A DNA stretch of 50,640 bases from CAZOOK01 sp964581385 (lineage in GTDB: Bacteria > Pseudomonadota > Gammaproteobacteria > Nevskiales > Nevskiaceae): positions 1 to 50,640 of the forward strand of contig CAZOOK010000038.1 in assembly GCA_964581385.1 (NCBI GenBank), read 5' to 3'. Position 1 is the first letter of the stretch. The number at the start of each line of letters is the position of its first letter. Shown in pieces: positions 1-8,530 of this stretch. The notes beneath the pieces were generated by a model. It worked only from the letters and a program-made list of their open reading frames with translations, did no database searches and was not told where the DNA came from. The position numbers and the translations under genes were made by a program.

Positions 1-8
1 AGCCAGCT

Positions 9-131
9 TTACCCCATTGCCACCCAATTGCCATGTGCCTGCAGCGGACGATTACCGACTTCGCCTGCCGCGGCGGCATCCACCAGCCGTGAGAAATGCG
101 TTTTGGGATCGTGGATGTTGAAGGTACTCAC
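9..131 (-). pseudogene. Broken Phd/YefM-type antitoxin gene, 5' part
   Basis: A GTG start at 131 follows a good Shine-Dalgarno AGGAG (6-base spacer). The first 24 residues read like the N-terminus of Phd/YefM antitoxins: STFNIHDPKTHFSRLVD followed by an Ala run and Gly-Glu. These proteins bind DNA through this N-terminal region and neutralise a toxin through the C-terminus. After residue 24 the family pattern is lost and a TAA stops the frame at codon 41. Family-like pieces (Val-Ile-Val, then Gly-Val-Lys-Leu-Ala) continue in the other two frames, which suggests one or more small indels. The toxin gene would lie left of the window edge, so loss of the whole module cannot be judged. Family call fairly sure; pseudogene status from reading alone. 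Confidence 0.6.
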
Positions 132-140
132 GCCTGACTC

Positions 141-192
141 CTATGGATATGCACGCATCCGAGTCCACCTTATTCCATAGTGCCCAATAAGG
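141..192. promoter_or_regulatory. Two overlapping inverted repeats upstream of the antitoxin gene (putative operator)
   Basis: Two perfect 7-bp inverted repeats overlap by one base: CTATGGA (141-147) with TCCATAG (174-180), and CCTTATT (168-174) with AATAAGG (186-192). They lie 10-61 bp upstream of the antitoxin GTG. Phd/YefM antitoxins autorepress by binding palindromes over their own promoter, so an operator role is the natural reading. The function is inferred; the repeats are directly visible. Confidence 0.4.
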
Positions 193-251
193 CTCGGACA
201 TCATGCGCCCGGCGATCGTCGCCGAAGTAGCAGCCATACGTCAGGAAGGAT

Positions 252-355
252 CGTGCGCAGTGCCCACGCTACGCCAGCTCGTTGACAGCCAGTAGCGTGT
301 GCATTGCGCACGTTCAACACCGGCGGGGATAGATCGTGCGCGGTGCGCACGCTAC
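252..355. repeat. Three REP-like 21-bp repeats in alternating orientation
   Basis: Copies lie at 252-272 (plus), 292-312 (minus) and 335-355 (plus). Each has the pattern CGTGCGCxxTGCxCACGCTAC, so each can itself fold into a short hairpin, and the opposite orientation of the middle copy allows larger hairpins. This arrangement is typical of REP/BIME extragenic repeats. The cluster sits directly after the stop of the nuclease-fold gene (361) and may act as a transcript end or RNA stabiliser. No RAYT transposase gene is visible in the window. Confidence 0.6.
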
Positions 356-360
356 GCTAG

Positions 361-1269
361 CTATCCATTGAACTTGGAAACCGGCAGGTATGCCTCAGCA
401 GTTTGCGATGCATGACGGCGGACCCGAGACACAATATCTCCGAACCCAAGAGACCCAGAGAGAAACAGGTAAAGATGAGTCGCATCGAGCACCAGCAGCT
501 TCGACTGACGACCGGACGCCCCTAAAATAGCGATGCTCGAATAGCTGGATATGGGCACCATGATCCCCATCGTATTGTCGGCCTTGTCATCGACCTTGGC
601 GCGCAGGGAATCAACATCTGTAGCGTCCGCCTGCTCACCTGTGAACTTCAGCTCGACAAGATAGGTTGTTCCTTCATGCGTAAGAGAGCCATCTATCTGA
701 CGGCCATTGCTTACATAAGGACGCCGGTTCTGAATCTCACAGAAGTCTAGCAAGTCATAAAACCAAGTCTGAAAGTCATAGCCTCCTTGTTGCGTCCCAA
801 CCGTCGGATGCAGCGCATCCAGCCGCTCCTGGAGTATTTCTTTATCTGTAACGCCACGCTGAATTCGACTCCGCTCCTCTCGCGCCTTCGCGTCCTCTCG
901 CTCGCGCTCATTCCGAACTTCTTCGTCTTGAACTTTAAGGTATTCCTTCAGCTCAGCGACTGCCTTTGTAGCATCCGCGATCTTCTGAGCGGAGTCCTCC
1001 CAGTTGCGAAGATCCGGAAATGTGGCTTTCTCTGCGAGGCTACGCGCCATCTCGAACACGAGCGCTTTACCTCTGTCTGTTGCCTGCAATTTTTCGAACG
1101 TTCTATCAAGAAAATCGCGTTTGCTCTCATCGGCTGCCCAGCTCGCTAGATGGCTCTCCGCAATATGCGACGCGCGCAGGAACTTTCTCAGCGCTTCTTT
1201 CCGCCAGTACGACTTCAGAAGAGCCTCGTATGTAAGCTCGATGAAACGCGGAGTGACTTTAGCGGCCAT
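361..1269 (-). CDS. PD-(D/E)XK nuclease-fold protein with helical N-terminal domain
   Basis: This 302-residue protein shows a restriction-endonuclease-like core near its C-terminus: Asp193-Gly, then a beta-strand with Glu206-Leu-Lys208, the D...ExK signature of PD-(D/E)XK nucleases. The aromatic stretch just before it (GYDFQTWFYDLLDF) resembles the entry helix of Mrr-like domains. Residues 1-95 are predicted helical; about 99-150 are highly charged and coiled-coil-like. ATG at 1269 is preferred because the longer reading needs a TTG start at 1332. No methyltransferase, helicase or specificity subunit is adjacent, so it is not a classical restriction system. Its place between a decayed toxin-antitoxin gene and REP repeats marks an accessory segment. 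A DNA-damage or defence role is possible but not shown. Confidence 0.7.
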   Translation of the reverse strand: MAAKVTPRFIELTYEALLKSYWRKEALRKFLRASHIAESHLASWAADESKRDFLDRTFEKLQATDRGKALVFEMARSLAEKATFPDLRNWEDSAQKIADATKAVAELKEYLKVQDEEVRNEREREDAKAREERSRIQRGVTDKEILQERLDALHPTVGTQQGGYDFQTWFYDLLDFCEIQNRRPYVSNGRQIDGSLTHEGTTYLVELKFTGEQADATDVDSLRAKVDDKADNTMGIMVPISSYSSIAILGASGRQSKLLVLDATHLYLFLSGSLGFGDIVSRVRRHASQTAEAYLPVSKFNG

Positions 1270-1420
1270 ACCTGAGAGCCCGTGTAGGTACGGAATAGCG
1301 TAGCGTATTCCGACTTTCGCGAGCACTACCAACGCACCGCATGAACGTATTGCGCTCGCGGAACGGCGGATTGCGCTTCACTCAGTCGCCTTACTGGATC
1401 GATGAATCACTCCACCACAG

Positions 1421-4400
1421 CTACCGCAGTTTCCTCACCTCCCTAACCGCCACCGCCAACGTCTCAAATTCACGCAGATTCGCCGTCTGCAACTGCGCAA
1501 GGCGCGACAACGCGAGGTTGACGCGGCGTTCATTCGCGCCTTTCCAGGCTTCGTAACGGTCCAGAGGAGTGGCACCCGGCGTGGCGAGGATCCGGCCGGC
1601 AACTTGTCTGTGAATGCGGAATGCGTCATCGCGCAGATTGACACGCGCGAGCGCTTGCCATTTACCTTGCGTCGACAGTGCGTTGATCGCGGAGTAAAGC
1701 CAAAGCATGTTGAAACGTTCGCCGGCAAGGTAGTAGACACCGGCAGCATCCGCAATAGAAGCGCCGCTTTCCTCGGCAAGCGCAGCGATATCCGGTGCAC
1801 TGCCAAGCGCGCGCGTATTGGCGAGTCGGGCGGCGAGTTCTTCCGGAACACCTTCGCCACGCAACTGTTCCTTGATGCGATGCCACTCGTCGCGATAGCT
1901 CGACGGCAGCACCTCCGGCAGTAGCGAAGCGACGTCCGCGATGGGCCCCGCCAGATGATCGACCGCAGCCTGCACCGGCTGCATCGCGTACTTGGAACTG
2001 GTCAGCCAGCCGGTGACGTGTTTCATCAGACCGATCGCGTAAGTCATCAAGCGATATTGCGTGACAGCGGGCACGCGGTTGTCGAGCGCTTCGATCGCGT
2101 CCCAGTAACGGTCACCGTCGAAAATCAGATGCGCGGTCGCATAGGCCTTGAGCACTTCGGCGCGCGTGAGTCCGTGATCTTCCGCCCATAGTTGCGCGAA
2201 ACCGGCGCCCATGCGATTGACCAGCGCGTTCGAGAGGATCGTTGCGACGATTTCGCGCCGCAGGCGGTGCGCGGCCAGTTGCTCGCGGTAACGCGTGACG
2301 AGCTTGACTGGGAAATAGGCGAGCAGATCATGCACGAAGAAAGGATCATCGGGGACATCAGAACTCAGTGCCGCTTCGAACAACGAGATCTTGCTATAGG
2401 CCATAAGCACGGCCAGTTCCGGACGCGTCAGTCCGATGCCGCGCACGCGTCGTTCCTTCAACGCCTCGTCGTCAGGCAGAAACTCGATTGCACGATTCAG
2501 TAGCCCTTCGTGCTCCAGCAGATGCATCAGCTCCGCGTGATCATCAAGCCTTTGCGCCGACGATGCTTCCAGCAGGCTGATCGCTCCGCTCTGCACATAG
2601 TTGTCGCGCAGCACGAAGCGCGCAATGTTGCTCGTCAATTCGGCGAGCAATGGATCGCGCGTTTCGCGCGTCAACTTGCCTTCGGCCATCATGCGATTCA
2701 GCGCAATCTTGATGTTGACCTCGCGATCCGAGGTATGCACACCGCCAGCATTGTCGATCGCATCGGTATTGATGCGCCCGCCGGCGAGTGCGTATTCGAC
2801 ACGGCCAAGTTGGGTAAAGCCAAGATTGCCGCCCTCGCCGACCACCTTGCAGCGCAGATCGCGACCGTTGATGCGCACCGCGTCATTGGCACGATCGCCG
2901 ACATCGACGTGGGTTTGGGCGCTGGCCTTGACGTAAGTTCCAATGCCGCCATTCCATAACAGATCGACCGGCGCTTTCAGAATCGCCTTGATGAGTTCCG
3001 CAGGCGTCAGCCGCTCGCCTTCAATCGCGAGCGCCCGGCGTGCTTCGGCACTGAGCCTGATTGACTTGACACTGCGCGGAAAAACTCCGCCGCCTGCTGA
3101 AATCAGCTTCGCGTCGTAATCCGCCCACGATGAGCGTGGCAGACGGAACAAGCGCTCACGCTCGACGAAACCGGCTTCGGGATCAGGATCGGGATCGATG
3201 AAGATGTGTCGATGATCGAAGGCAGCAAGTAGCTTGAGCTTGCGCGATAACAGCACGCCGTTGCCGAACACATCGCCGCTCATGTCGCCGATGCCGATCG
3301 CAGTAAAGGTATTGTTTTGGGTGTCTTTGCCGTATTGCGCGACACCGGCTTCGTCGGTCCACGGCATTTCGCGAAAATGGCGTTTGACGCTTTCCCAGGC
3401 GCCGCGTGCGGTGATACCCATTTTTTTGTGATCGTAACCGGCACTGCCGCCGGAGGCGAACGCATCGCCGAGCCAGAAGCCGTATTCCGCCGAAACTCCG
3501 TTGGCGATATCGGAGAACGTCGCCGTGCCCTTGTCGGCGGCAACGACGAGATAAGGATCATCCTCGTCATAGCGCACCACATCTCGCGGCGGCACGATGG
3601 CATCGCTGTCGCGGTTGTCAGTGATGTCGAGTAGACCGCGCAGGAAAGTCTTGTAGCATTCGATGCCGTTGGCGAGCCATGCCTCGCGTTCACCCGACGC
3701 CGGTCCGCGCTTGATCACAAAGCCGCCCTTGGCACCGACCGGTACGATGACGATGTTCTTCACCATCTGCGCTTTCATCAAACCGAGAATCTCGGTGCGG
3801 AAATCGGTACGGCGGTCGCTCCAGCGCAAGCCGCCGCGCGCGACCTTGCCGCCGCGCAGATGGATGCCTTCCACTTCCGGCGCGTAAACCCAGACTTCGA
3901 ATTTCGGACGCGGCAGCGGCAACTCCGGAATTTTCGCCGGATCCAGCTTGATGCTGACGTAGTGTTTTCCCGCGGCGGCCGCGGAACCGTGCGGTTTCTG
4001 GAAATAATTCGTACGCAACGCGGCGCGAATCACCGACAGGAACGCGCGCAGCACGCGATCGCTGTCAAGGCTGTCGACCTGATCGAGTGCATGGTCCAGC
4101 TCGGCGGCGAGTTTGAGTTCTTCGGTCTTGCGCGCATCGACGGCGAGCGCCGGGTCGAAACGTGTCTCGAACAAGCGCACGAGCATGCGCGCGATCGCGC
4201 TGTTGCCGCCCAACACCGCTTCCATGTCGACGGAGCTGTAGGAGATGCCGGTCTGGATCAGGTATTTGAGAATCGCGCGCAGTACCGTGGTCTGCCGCGC
4301 CGTGAGCCCGGCACCCAGCACCAGCCGGTTGAGGCCATCGTTCTCGACCTCGCCGCGCCAGACCTGAAGGAACGCAGCCTCGAAGTAGGCGCGCTGCAAA

Positions 4401-6298
4401 TCGGCATCCAGTTCGCCGCCGGGATGGCTCACGTCCAGTTCCTGCACCCATAGGCTGCCACCGCCAGACGGCTTGACCTCGCCCGGCTCCTGGCGCAGCA
4501 CGCGGAAACCGAAATTCTCCAGCGTCGGCAACACATCCGACAGCGTGACCGGATTGCTCAACGCGTACAGCTTCAAGCGGTTCGGACTCGCATGCGCCTG
4601 GACACCGACAGGCGCTTCGACAAACAACCGCACCAACAGTGGATGCGACGGCGACAACCGGGCCAATTGCAGCACATCGTCGACGGCTTCCGGAGGTGCA
4701 ACACTGGCTTGGTAACCCAGCGGAAACGCGTCCGTGAACCGAGCAATCAGCGCGTCAATGTCGGGGCGCCCGGAACGCAGCAGAATTTCGCGCAATTGCT
4801 CCCGCCAGGATCGCGTCGCCGCGACGAGCCGCTCCTCGAGATCGCGTTCGGAGATCGACGCGACCGTTCCGGGCGGCGTGCGCACGATGTAGTGCACCCG
4901 CGCCAGACCGCTGCGCAGAAACTCGGCCGTGCGATCGACCGATGATCCGCCATAGGCGTCCATCAGCAGCACTGCAACCCTGTCGCGCAGTTCGCGCGAG
5001 TACTGGTCGCGCGGCAGATAAACCAGACACGAAAAGAAACGTCCGTAGCGATCGCGGCGCGCGAACAGGCGCAAATGGTGGCGATCACGCAGTGCGCGGA
5101 TACCCATGCACAGGCGATACAGCTCCTCTTCGCTGGACTGGAACAATTCGTCGCGCGGCAGCTGATGCAGAATGTCGCGCAGGTTCTTGTCGGAATGCGA
5201 ATTCGGTGGCAGCCGCGAACGACGCATCACGTAATCGGCTTTGCGCCGGATCAGGGGGATGTTCGGCGGCCGGTCAATGTACACCTCACTGGCGAACAGA
5301 CCGACGAAACGGACCGTGCCGAGAATCGCGCCGGCGGCATCGAAACGTTTGATCGAAACGATATCCATCAGCTCGTTGCGATGAATGCTCGAGCGCAGAT
5401 TAGCCTTGGTCACGACGACCAGGCGCGGCGACTCGGCGTATTTGTCCAATTCGGCGCGCGGTGCGATCAACTCTTCGTCGCGCCAGCGGCTGTCGGGCTG
5501 CAGCAGACCCAGGCCGCTGGAACGATCGGTATCAAAGCGCAGGCGGCCATCGTCGGTGCGCACGGCGCGGCTTTCCTCGTAGGCGAGAAAAGTGAAGTGG
5601 TGATCGTCCAGATATTCGAGGAATGACCGCGCCTCGGCGAACTCGTCGGCATCGGCGCCGGGCGGAACGGTTCCGAGCGCCGCAGCGAGCGAGCGCAGGC
5701 GACGCAGGGTTTCGGGGTAATCGTCGACGGCACGCCGCAGATCGTCGAGCACGCGGTGGATATCGGCTTCGAGCTGCGCATAAGCCTGTGCGGATGCCAG
5801 CGGCTCGCATTCAATATGAATCCACGATTCAGCCGCAATACCGTCGTTTCCCAACCGTTCGATCTGACGGCTGGCACCACGCTGCATGCGCAGCACCGGA
5901 TGAACGCTCCAATCGATCGCCGCACCCGCCGCACGGATGCACAGGGTAATGGTATCGACCAGGAACGGGCGATCATCGACGCAAGTCTCGATCACCATCA
6001 GCGGCGCGCGGCCGTCGGATGGCGGCAGTGGCGGTAGCACGCGCAGCAGGGTTTCGTGCGCCGCGCGGGTGCGCGCGAAATGCCAGTGGCCGAGTGCGAT
6101 ATCCAGCAACTCTTCCGGCGTACGCAGACGCAGCGCATCGGGCGATGCGGTGTCGTAGTAGGAACGGACGAATGCCGAAAAAACGGCGGAATCGGCCTCG
6201 GCGACACGTCCCGGAATCAGGCGTTCGATCGCCGTCACCGGATCTTCAGGCTCTCCGCGCCACTCGGGACCTGGCTCCTTCATCGACGGTGCATCCAT
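1421..6298 (-). CDS. gdhB: NAD-specific glutamate dehydrogenase, large (180 kDa) type
   Basis: This 1625-residue protein has the length and sequence of the large bacterial NAD-glutamate dehydrogenases (PF05088), which deaminate L-glutamate to 2-oxoglutarate and ammonium in catabolism. The long N-terminal half holds the ACT-like regulatory segments. The catalytic core is recognisable around residues 810-850 (GGLRWSDR...FRTEILGLMKAQMVKN, then a Lys-Gly-Gly segment), followed near 995-1020 by a Gly-rich nucleotide-binding stretch (IGIGDMSGDVFGNG). A helical C-terminal region completes the fold. ATG at 6298 is taken as the start; an in-frame TTG at 6313 would add five residues, and another ATG lies at 6283. 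None has a strong ribosome-binding site. The gene stands alone; its 5' flank is an inverted-repeat element described separately. The gdhB symbol varies between organisms. Confidence 0.95.
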   Translation of the reverse strand: MDAPSMKEPGPEWRGEPEDPVTAIERLIPGRVAEADSAVFSAFVRSYYDTASPDALRLRTPEELLDIALGHWHFARTRAAHETLLRVLPPLPPSDGRAPLMVIETCVDDRPFLVDTITLCIRAAGAAIDWSVHPVLRMQRGASRQIERLGNDGIAAESWIHIECEPLASAQAYAQLEADIHRVLDDLRRAVDDYPETLRRLRSLAAALGTVPPGADADEFAEARSFLEYLDDHHFTFLAYEESRAVRTDDGRLRFDTDRSSGLGLLQPDSRWRDEELIAPRAELDKYAESPRLVVVTKANLRSSIHRNELMDIVSIKRFDAAGAILGTVRFVGLFASEVYIDRPPNIPLIRRKADYVMRRSRLPPNSHSDKNLRDILHQLPRDELFQSSEEELYRLCMGIRALRDRHHLRLFARRDRYGRFFSCLVYLPRDQYSRELRDRVAVLLMDAYGGSSVDRTAEFLRSGLARVHYIVRTPPGTVASISERDLEERLVAATRSWREQLREILLRSGRPDIDALIARFTDAFPLGYQASVAPPEAVDDVLQLARLSPSHPLLVRLFVEAPVGVQAHASPNRLKLYALSNPVTLSDVLPTLENFGFRVLRQEPGEVKPSGGGSLWVQELDVSHPGGELDADLQRAYFEAAFLQVWRGEVENDGLNRLVLGAGLTARQTTVLRAILKYLIQTGISYSSVDMEAVLGGNSAIARMLVRLFETRFDPALAVDARKTEELKLAAELDHALDQVDSLDSDRVLRAFLSVIRAALRTNYFQKPHGSAAAAGKHYVSIKLDPAKIPELPLPRPKFEVWVYAPEVEGIHLRGGKVARGGLRWSDRRTDFRTEILGLMKAQMVKNIVIVPVGAKGGFVIKRGPASGEREAWLANGIECYKTFLRGLLDITDNRDSDAIVPPRDVVRYDEDDPYLVVAADKGTATFSDIANGVSAEYGFWLGDAFASGGSAGYDHKKMGITARGAWESVKRHFREMPWTDEAGVAQYGKDTQNNTFTAIGIGDMSGDVFGNGVLLSRKLKLLAAFDHRHIFIDPDPDPEAGFVERERLFRLPRSSWADYDAKLISAGGGVFPRSVKSIRLSAEARRALAIEGERLTPAELIKAILKAPVDLLWNGGIGTYVKASAQTHVDVGDRANDAVRINGRDLRCKVVGEGGNLGFTQLGRVEYALAGGRINTDAIDNAGGVHTSDREVNIKIALNRMMAEGKLTRETRDPLLAELTSNIARFVLRDNYVQSGAISLLEASSAQRLDDHAELMHLLEHEGLLNRAIEFLPDDEALKERRVRGIGLTRPELAVLMAYSKISLFEAALSSDVPDDPFFVHDLLAYFPVKLVTRYREQLAAHRLRREIVATILSNALVNRMGAGFAQLWAEDHGLTRAEVLKAYATAHLIFDGDRYWDAIEALDNRVPAVTQYRLMTYAIGLMKHVTGWLTSSKYAMQPVQAAVDHLAGPIADVASLLPEVLPSSYRDEWHRIKEQLRGEGVPEELAARLANTRALGSAPDIAALAEESGASIADAAGVYYLAGERFNMLWLYSAINALSTQGKWQALARVNLRDDAFRIHRQVAGRILATPGATPLDRYEAWKGANERRVNLALSRLAQLQTANLREFETLAVAVREVRKLR

Positions 6299-6303
6299 AG
6301 CGC

Positions 6304-6471
6304 TTGTCGTCAATTACTTTGGTCGTTGCGTTGTTGCCCGAAAGGATAGGGCCTATGGGCGCGCATCGCCGCGTCATGGGCTACTTATGTACATATAGTA
6401 CGCCGCGTCACCCATTCCTTGCGCTATGCGCCCACGGGCACCGTCGCAACGATCAAAGTAACTGATGACAG
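6304..6471. repeat. 168-bp quasi-palindromic non-coding element (MITE-like)
   Basis: The arms 6304-6340 and 6435-6471 are inverted copies matching at 30 of 37 positions, with an uninterrupted shared core TTACTTTG followed one base later by TCGTTGCG. Near the centre is the perfect palindrome TATGTACATA (6386-6395). No ORF of note lies inside. The left arm ends 5 bp from the glutamate dehydrogenase ATG, so the element contributes its 5' leader and perhaps its promoter. Long inverted arms around a short AT-richer centre suit a MITE or a large extragenic palindrome; target-site duplications were not obvious. Confidence 0.6.
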
Positions 6472-6552
6472 GCCCAACTTCCAAAGCACTGCGCTCTACC
6501 CTCGGTATGCGCTCGGCTCCGCGGAGTCATCCGTTCAGCAACCTCCGTACAG

Positions 6553-7599
6553 CTACGCACTGCGTTCGCCAGTGGCGCTGCGCTGACGCGCCACATCCCG
6601 ATAAACCTTGATGCGTCCGCCACCTCGCCGCTTGGCTTCGTACATCGCCAGATCGGACAACACCAGAAGACCTTCGCCATCGTCTGCGTCAGCTGGAAAC
6701 TGGGCGATGCCTATACTGGCAGTCTGCCGTATCGTCACCATGGTGTCGGTTAGGCGCGAATGCAGTTCCAGCGGCTGCTCGATTGCATTGAGGATCTTGC
6801 GCCCAATCTGCGCCGCGCGTTTTTCCTGATCGAGCGTTTCCATCAACACGACGAACTCATCGCCGCTCATGCGTGCAATGGTGTCTGAGCGCCGCACCGC
6901 GTTGATTAGGCGACGCGCGACCTCTGTCAGCAGTTCGTCGCCGGCCGCGTGACCGTGGGTGTCGTTGATCGCCTTGAAACCGTCGAGATCGATATAAGCG
7001 ATTGCGAAGTTGCCACCGCTGCGGCGCGTCCGCGCGATCGCGCTGTTCATGCGGTCGTTCATCAGCGCGCGGTTCGGCAGTCCCGTGAGAGGATCATGCA
7101 TCGCGCGCAATTCCAGAGCGGTGCGTGCAGCACGGAATTGTTCGTTCTCGAAAAACAGTTTTTCGTTTTCGAGCTGCACGCGGCCCAGCAGCGTCTGCAA
7201 TTCGACACGTTTCTGGTACAGATCTAAAAACACGCGCACTTTTTGGCGCAACACGTCGGGTTCAACTGGCTTGTTGATCAGATAATCGACCGCGCCGAGT
7301 TCGAAACCCGTCTGGCGATCCGAGCGGTCGGTATAAGCCGCGGTGACGAAAATTACCGGCGTCGCGTAAGCGGTCGGCATGCGGCGCATGCGGCGCACGG
7401 TCTCGAAGCCATCGACTTCAGGCATCTTGACATCGAGCAGCGCGAGCGCGAATTCCCGTGTTTCAAGCACGGTCAGCGCTTGCGCACCATTGCCGCATTC
7501 CACCACCTCCGCCTGGAATTCCTCGACAATCCGGCGCATTGCGGCGCGATTGGTCTGACTATCGTCAGCAATCAGGACTCTGGGCTTGGTGTCGAGCAC
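6553..7599 (-). CDS. Response regulator with GGDEF domain (diguanylate cyclase)
   Basis: This 348-residue protein is a REC-linker-GGDEF regulator of the WspR/PleD kind. The N-terminal receiver domain has all key residues: acidic pair Asp12-Asp13, phospho-acceptor Asp56, Thr86 and Lys110. A helical linker (about 120-160) leads to the GGDEF domain, which starts at the DPLTGLPNR motif. The active-site loop reads Met-Ser-Gly-Asp-Glu-Phe, so the first Gly of GGDEF is Ser; such variants can still make c-di-GMP. An inhibitory RxxD site (RRSD) sits five residues upstream of the loop. The start is GTG at 7599. No histidine kinase is adjacent, so the phosphodonor is unknown. Confidence 0.9.
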   Translation of the reverse strand: MLDTKPRVLIADDSQTNRAAMRRIVEEFQAEVVECGNGAQALTVLETREFALALLDVKMPEVDGFETVRRMRRMPTAYATPVIFVTAAYTDRSDRQTGFELGAVDYLINKPVEPDVLRQKVRVFLDLYQKRVELQTLLGRVQLENEKLFFENEQFRAARTALELRAMHDPLTGLPNRALMNDRMNSAIARTRRSGGNFAIAYIDLDGFKAINDTHGHAAGDELLTEVARRLINAVRRSDTIARMSGDEFVVLMETLDQEKRAAQIGRKILNAIEQPLELHSRLTDTMVTIRQTASIGIAQFPADADDGEGLLVLSDLAMYEAKRRGGGRIKVYRDVARQRSATGERSA

Positions 7600-7900
7600 G
7601 GGCGTTTTATCTTTTAGTTCTAATCCCTTAATTCTAGTGCCACACCGTCCGTAATGCGCTGACCGAATATCGGCCAGCTGCTACCGTTCGTGGGTTCGAC
7701 TTCCGGTCACGCTTAATTCTATGGCTGCGCTCATTGTTCTGCACTCTAGCAACCTATTGGACTGGGGATGATCTGCTGCGGCTTCAGGCCCGTGGACGAA
7801 AACTGCGCGCGCCCTCCTCAAATATGACACTCAAGCTCGCACAGTTCTCGCCGCAGGCGTACAAACCCTCGCGACGATCACCCTCAGGTTCGAAAGCCTG
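7600..7900. other. Intergenic stretch with no recognised feature
   Basis: About 300 bp separate the GGDEF regulator start from the end of pncC. I see no convincing ORF, tRNA, terminator or repeat here. It presumably carries the promoter of the minus-strand regulator, but no clear -35/-10 pair stands out. Confidence 0.4.
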
Positions 7901-8419
7901 CTAGGACTTCGAATCCGACGCCGCCAGCAACTCGATCAAGCCATTTAAGGCAGCCTCCGCTGCCAGCCGGCGCACTTCGTCGCGTCCACCATCGAACCGG
8001 AACCGGCTGGCGCTAGCCGCAATTCCGCTGCCGGCCCATGCGATCCATGTCGTACCGACGGGCTTACCGTCACCGCCACCGCCAGGTCCGGCGATACCAC
8101 TGATCGCGAGTGTCCATTGCACCGGCGCACGCGCAAGCAGGCCGTCCGCCATTGCAACGACGGTTTCGGCGCTGACCGCGCCAGCGGTTTCCAGCGTTGC
8201 CGCCGGCACGCCAAGCAGATCCCGTTTGGCCGCGTTCGAATAGGTCACCAGGCCGCGTTCGAACCAGCCGGAGCTACCGGCGATATCCGTCATCAGCTTG
8301 GCCACCAACCCGCCAGTACAGGATTCGGCCGTCGCCAGCCATTGCCCGCGCGCATGCAGCACCATACCCGCTTTTCGGGCCAGCGCTTGTAGAGAATCAT
8401 CAGACGGCGTGAGGGTCAT
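7901..8419 (-). CDS. pncC: Nicotinamide-nucleotide amidohydrolase (CinA C-terminal family)
   Basis: This 172-residue protein is the stand-alone CinA C-terminal domain (PncC/YgaD). It hydrolyses nicotinamide mononucleotide to nicotinic acid mononucleotide and ammonia, recycling the NMN released by NAD-dependent DNA ligase. Visible signatures are the Ala-Glu-Ser-Cys-Thr-Gly-Gly motif with the active-site Ser near residue 33, SNAAKRDLLGV, and the Ser-Gly-Ile-Ala-Gly-Pro-Gly-Gly loop. Length matches the single-domain form; the N-terminal MoCF-like half found in full CinA is absent. It is transcribed away from the kdp operon, across a shared 111-bp promoter region. In many proteobacteria pncC lies beside recA; that is not so here. 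Confidence 0.92.
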   Translation of the reverse strand: MTLTPSDDSLQALARKAGMVLHARGQWLATAESCTGGLVAKLMTDIAGSSGWFERGLVTYSNAAKRDLLGVPAATLETAGAVSAETVVAMADGLLARAPVQWTLAISGIAGPGGGGDGKPVGTTWIAWAGSGIAASASRFRFDGGRDEVRRLAAEAALNGLIELLAASDSKS

Positions 8420-8530
8420 GAAGTCGCGTGCGAGTGGTCTTTACGGGATTTTAATGGTTCCCCCTATAAATCCGTCTAGCTTTCCTACGCGCGGTTCGAG
8501 TCTAATGCGCCGGCTGTCGGAGAAATCTCG
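8420..8530 (+). promoter_or_regulatory. Divergent pncC/kdp promoter region with possible KdpE site
   Basis: This gap separates the pncC start from the first kdp-operon ORF. It contains an AT-rich patch around 8439-8470 (TTTACGGGATTTTAATGG, then CTATAAAT), within otherwise GC-rich DNA. KdpE binds T-rich DNA upstream of kdp promoters, so this is the likely control site. A GGAG ribosome-binding site lies just before the ORF at 8531. The KdpE assignment is inference. Confidence 0.35.

Noticed and set aside
52..237. 61-codon minus-strand frame near the left edge
   Set aside because: It overlaps the better-supported antitoxin frame and its operator and shows no family pattern.
7660..7760. tRNA suspected from a GGTTCGA string
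   Set aside because: No flanking T-stem pairing, no acceptor stem and no anticodon arm could be fitted.
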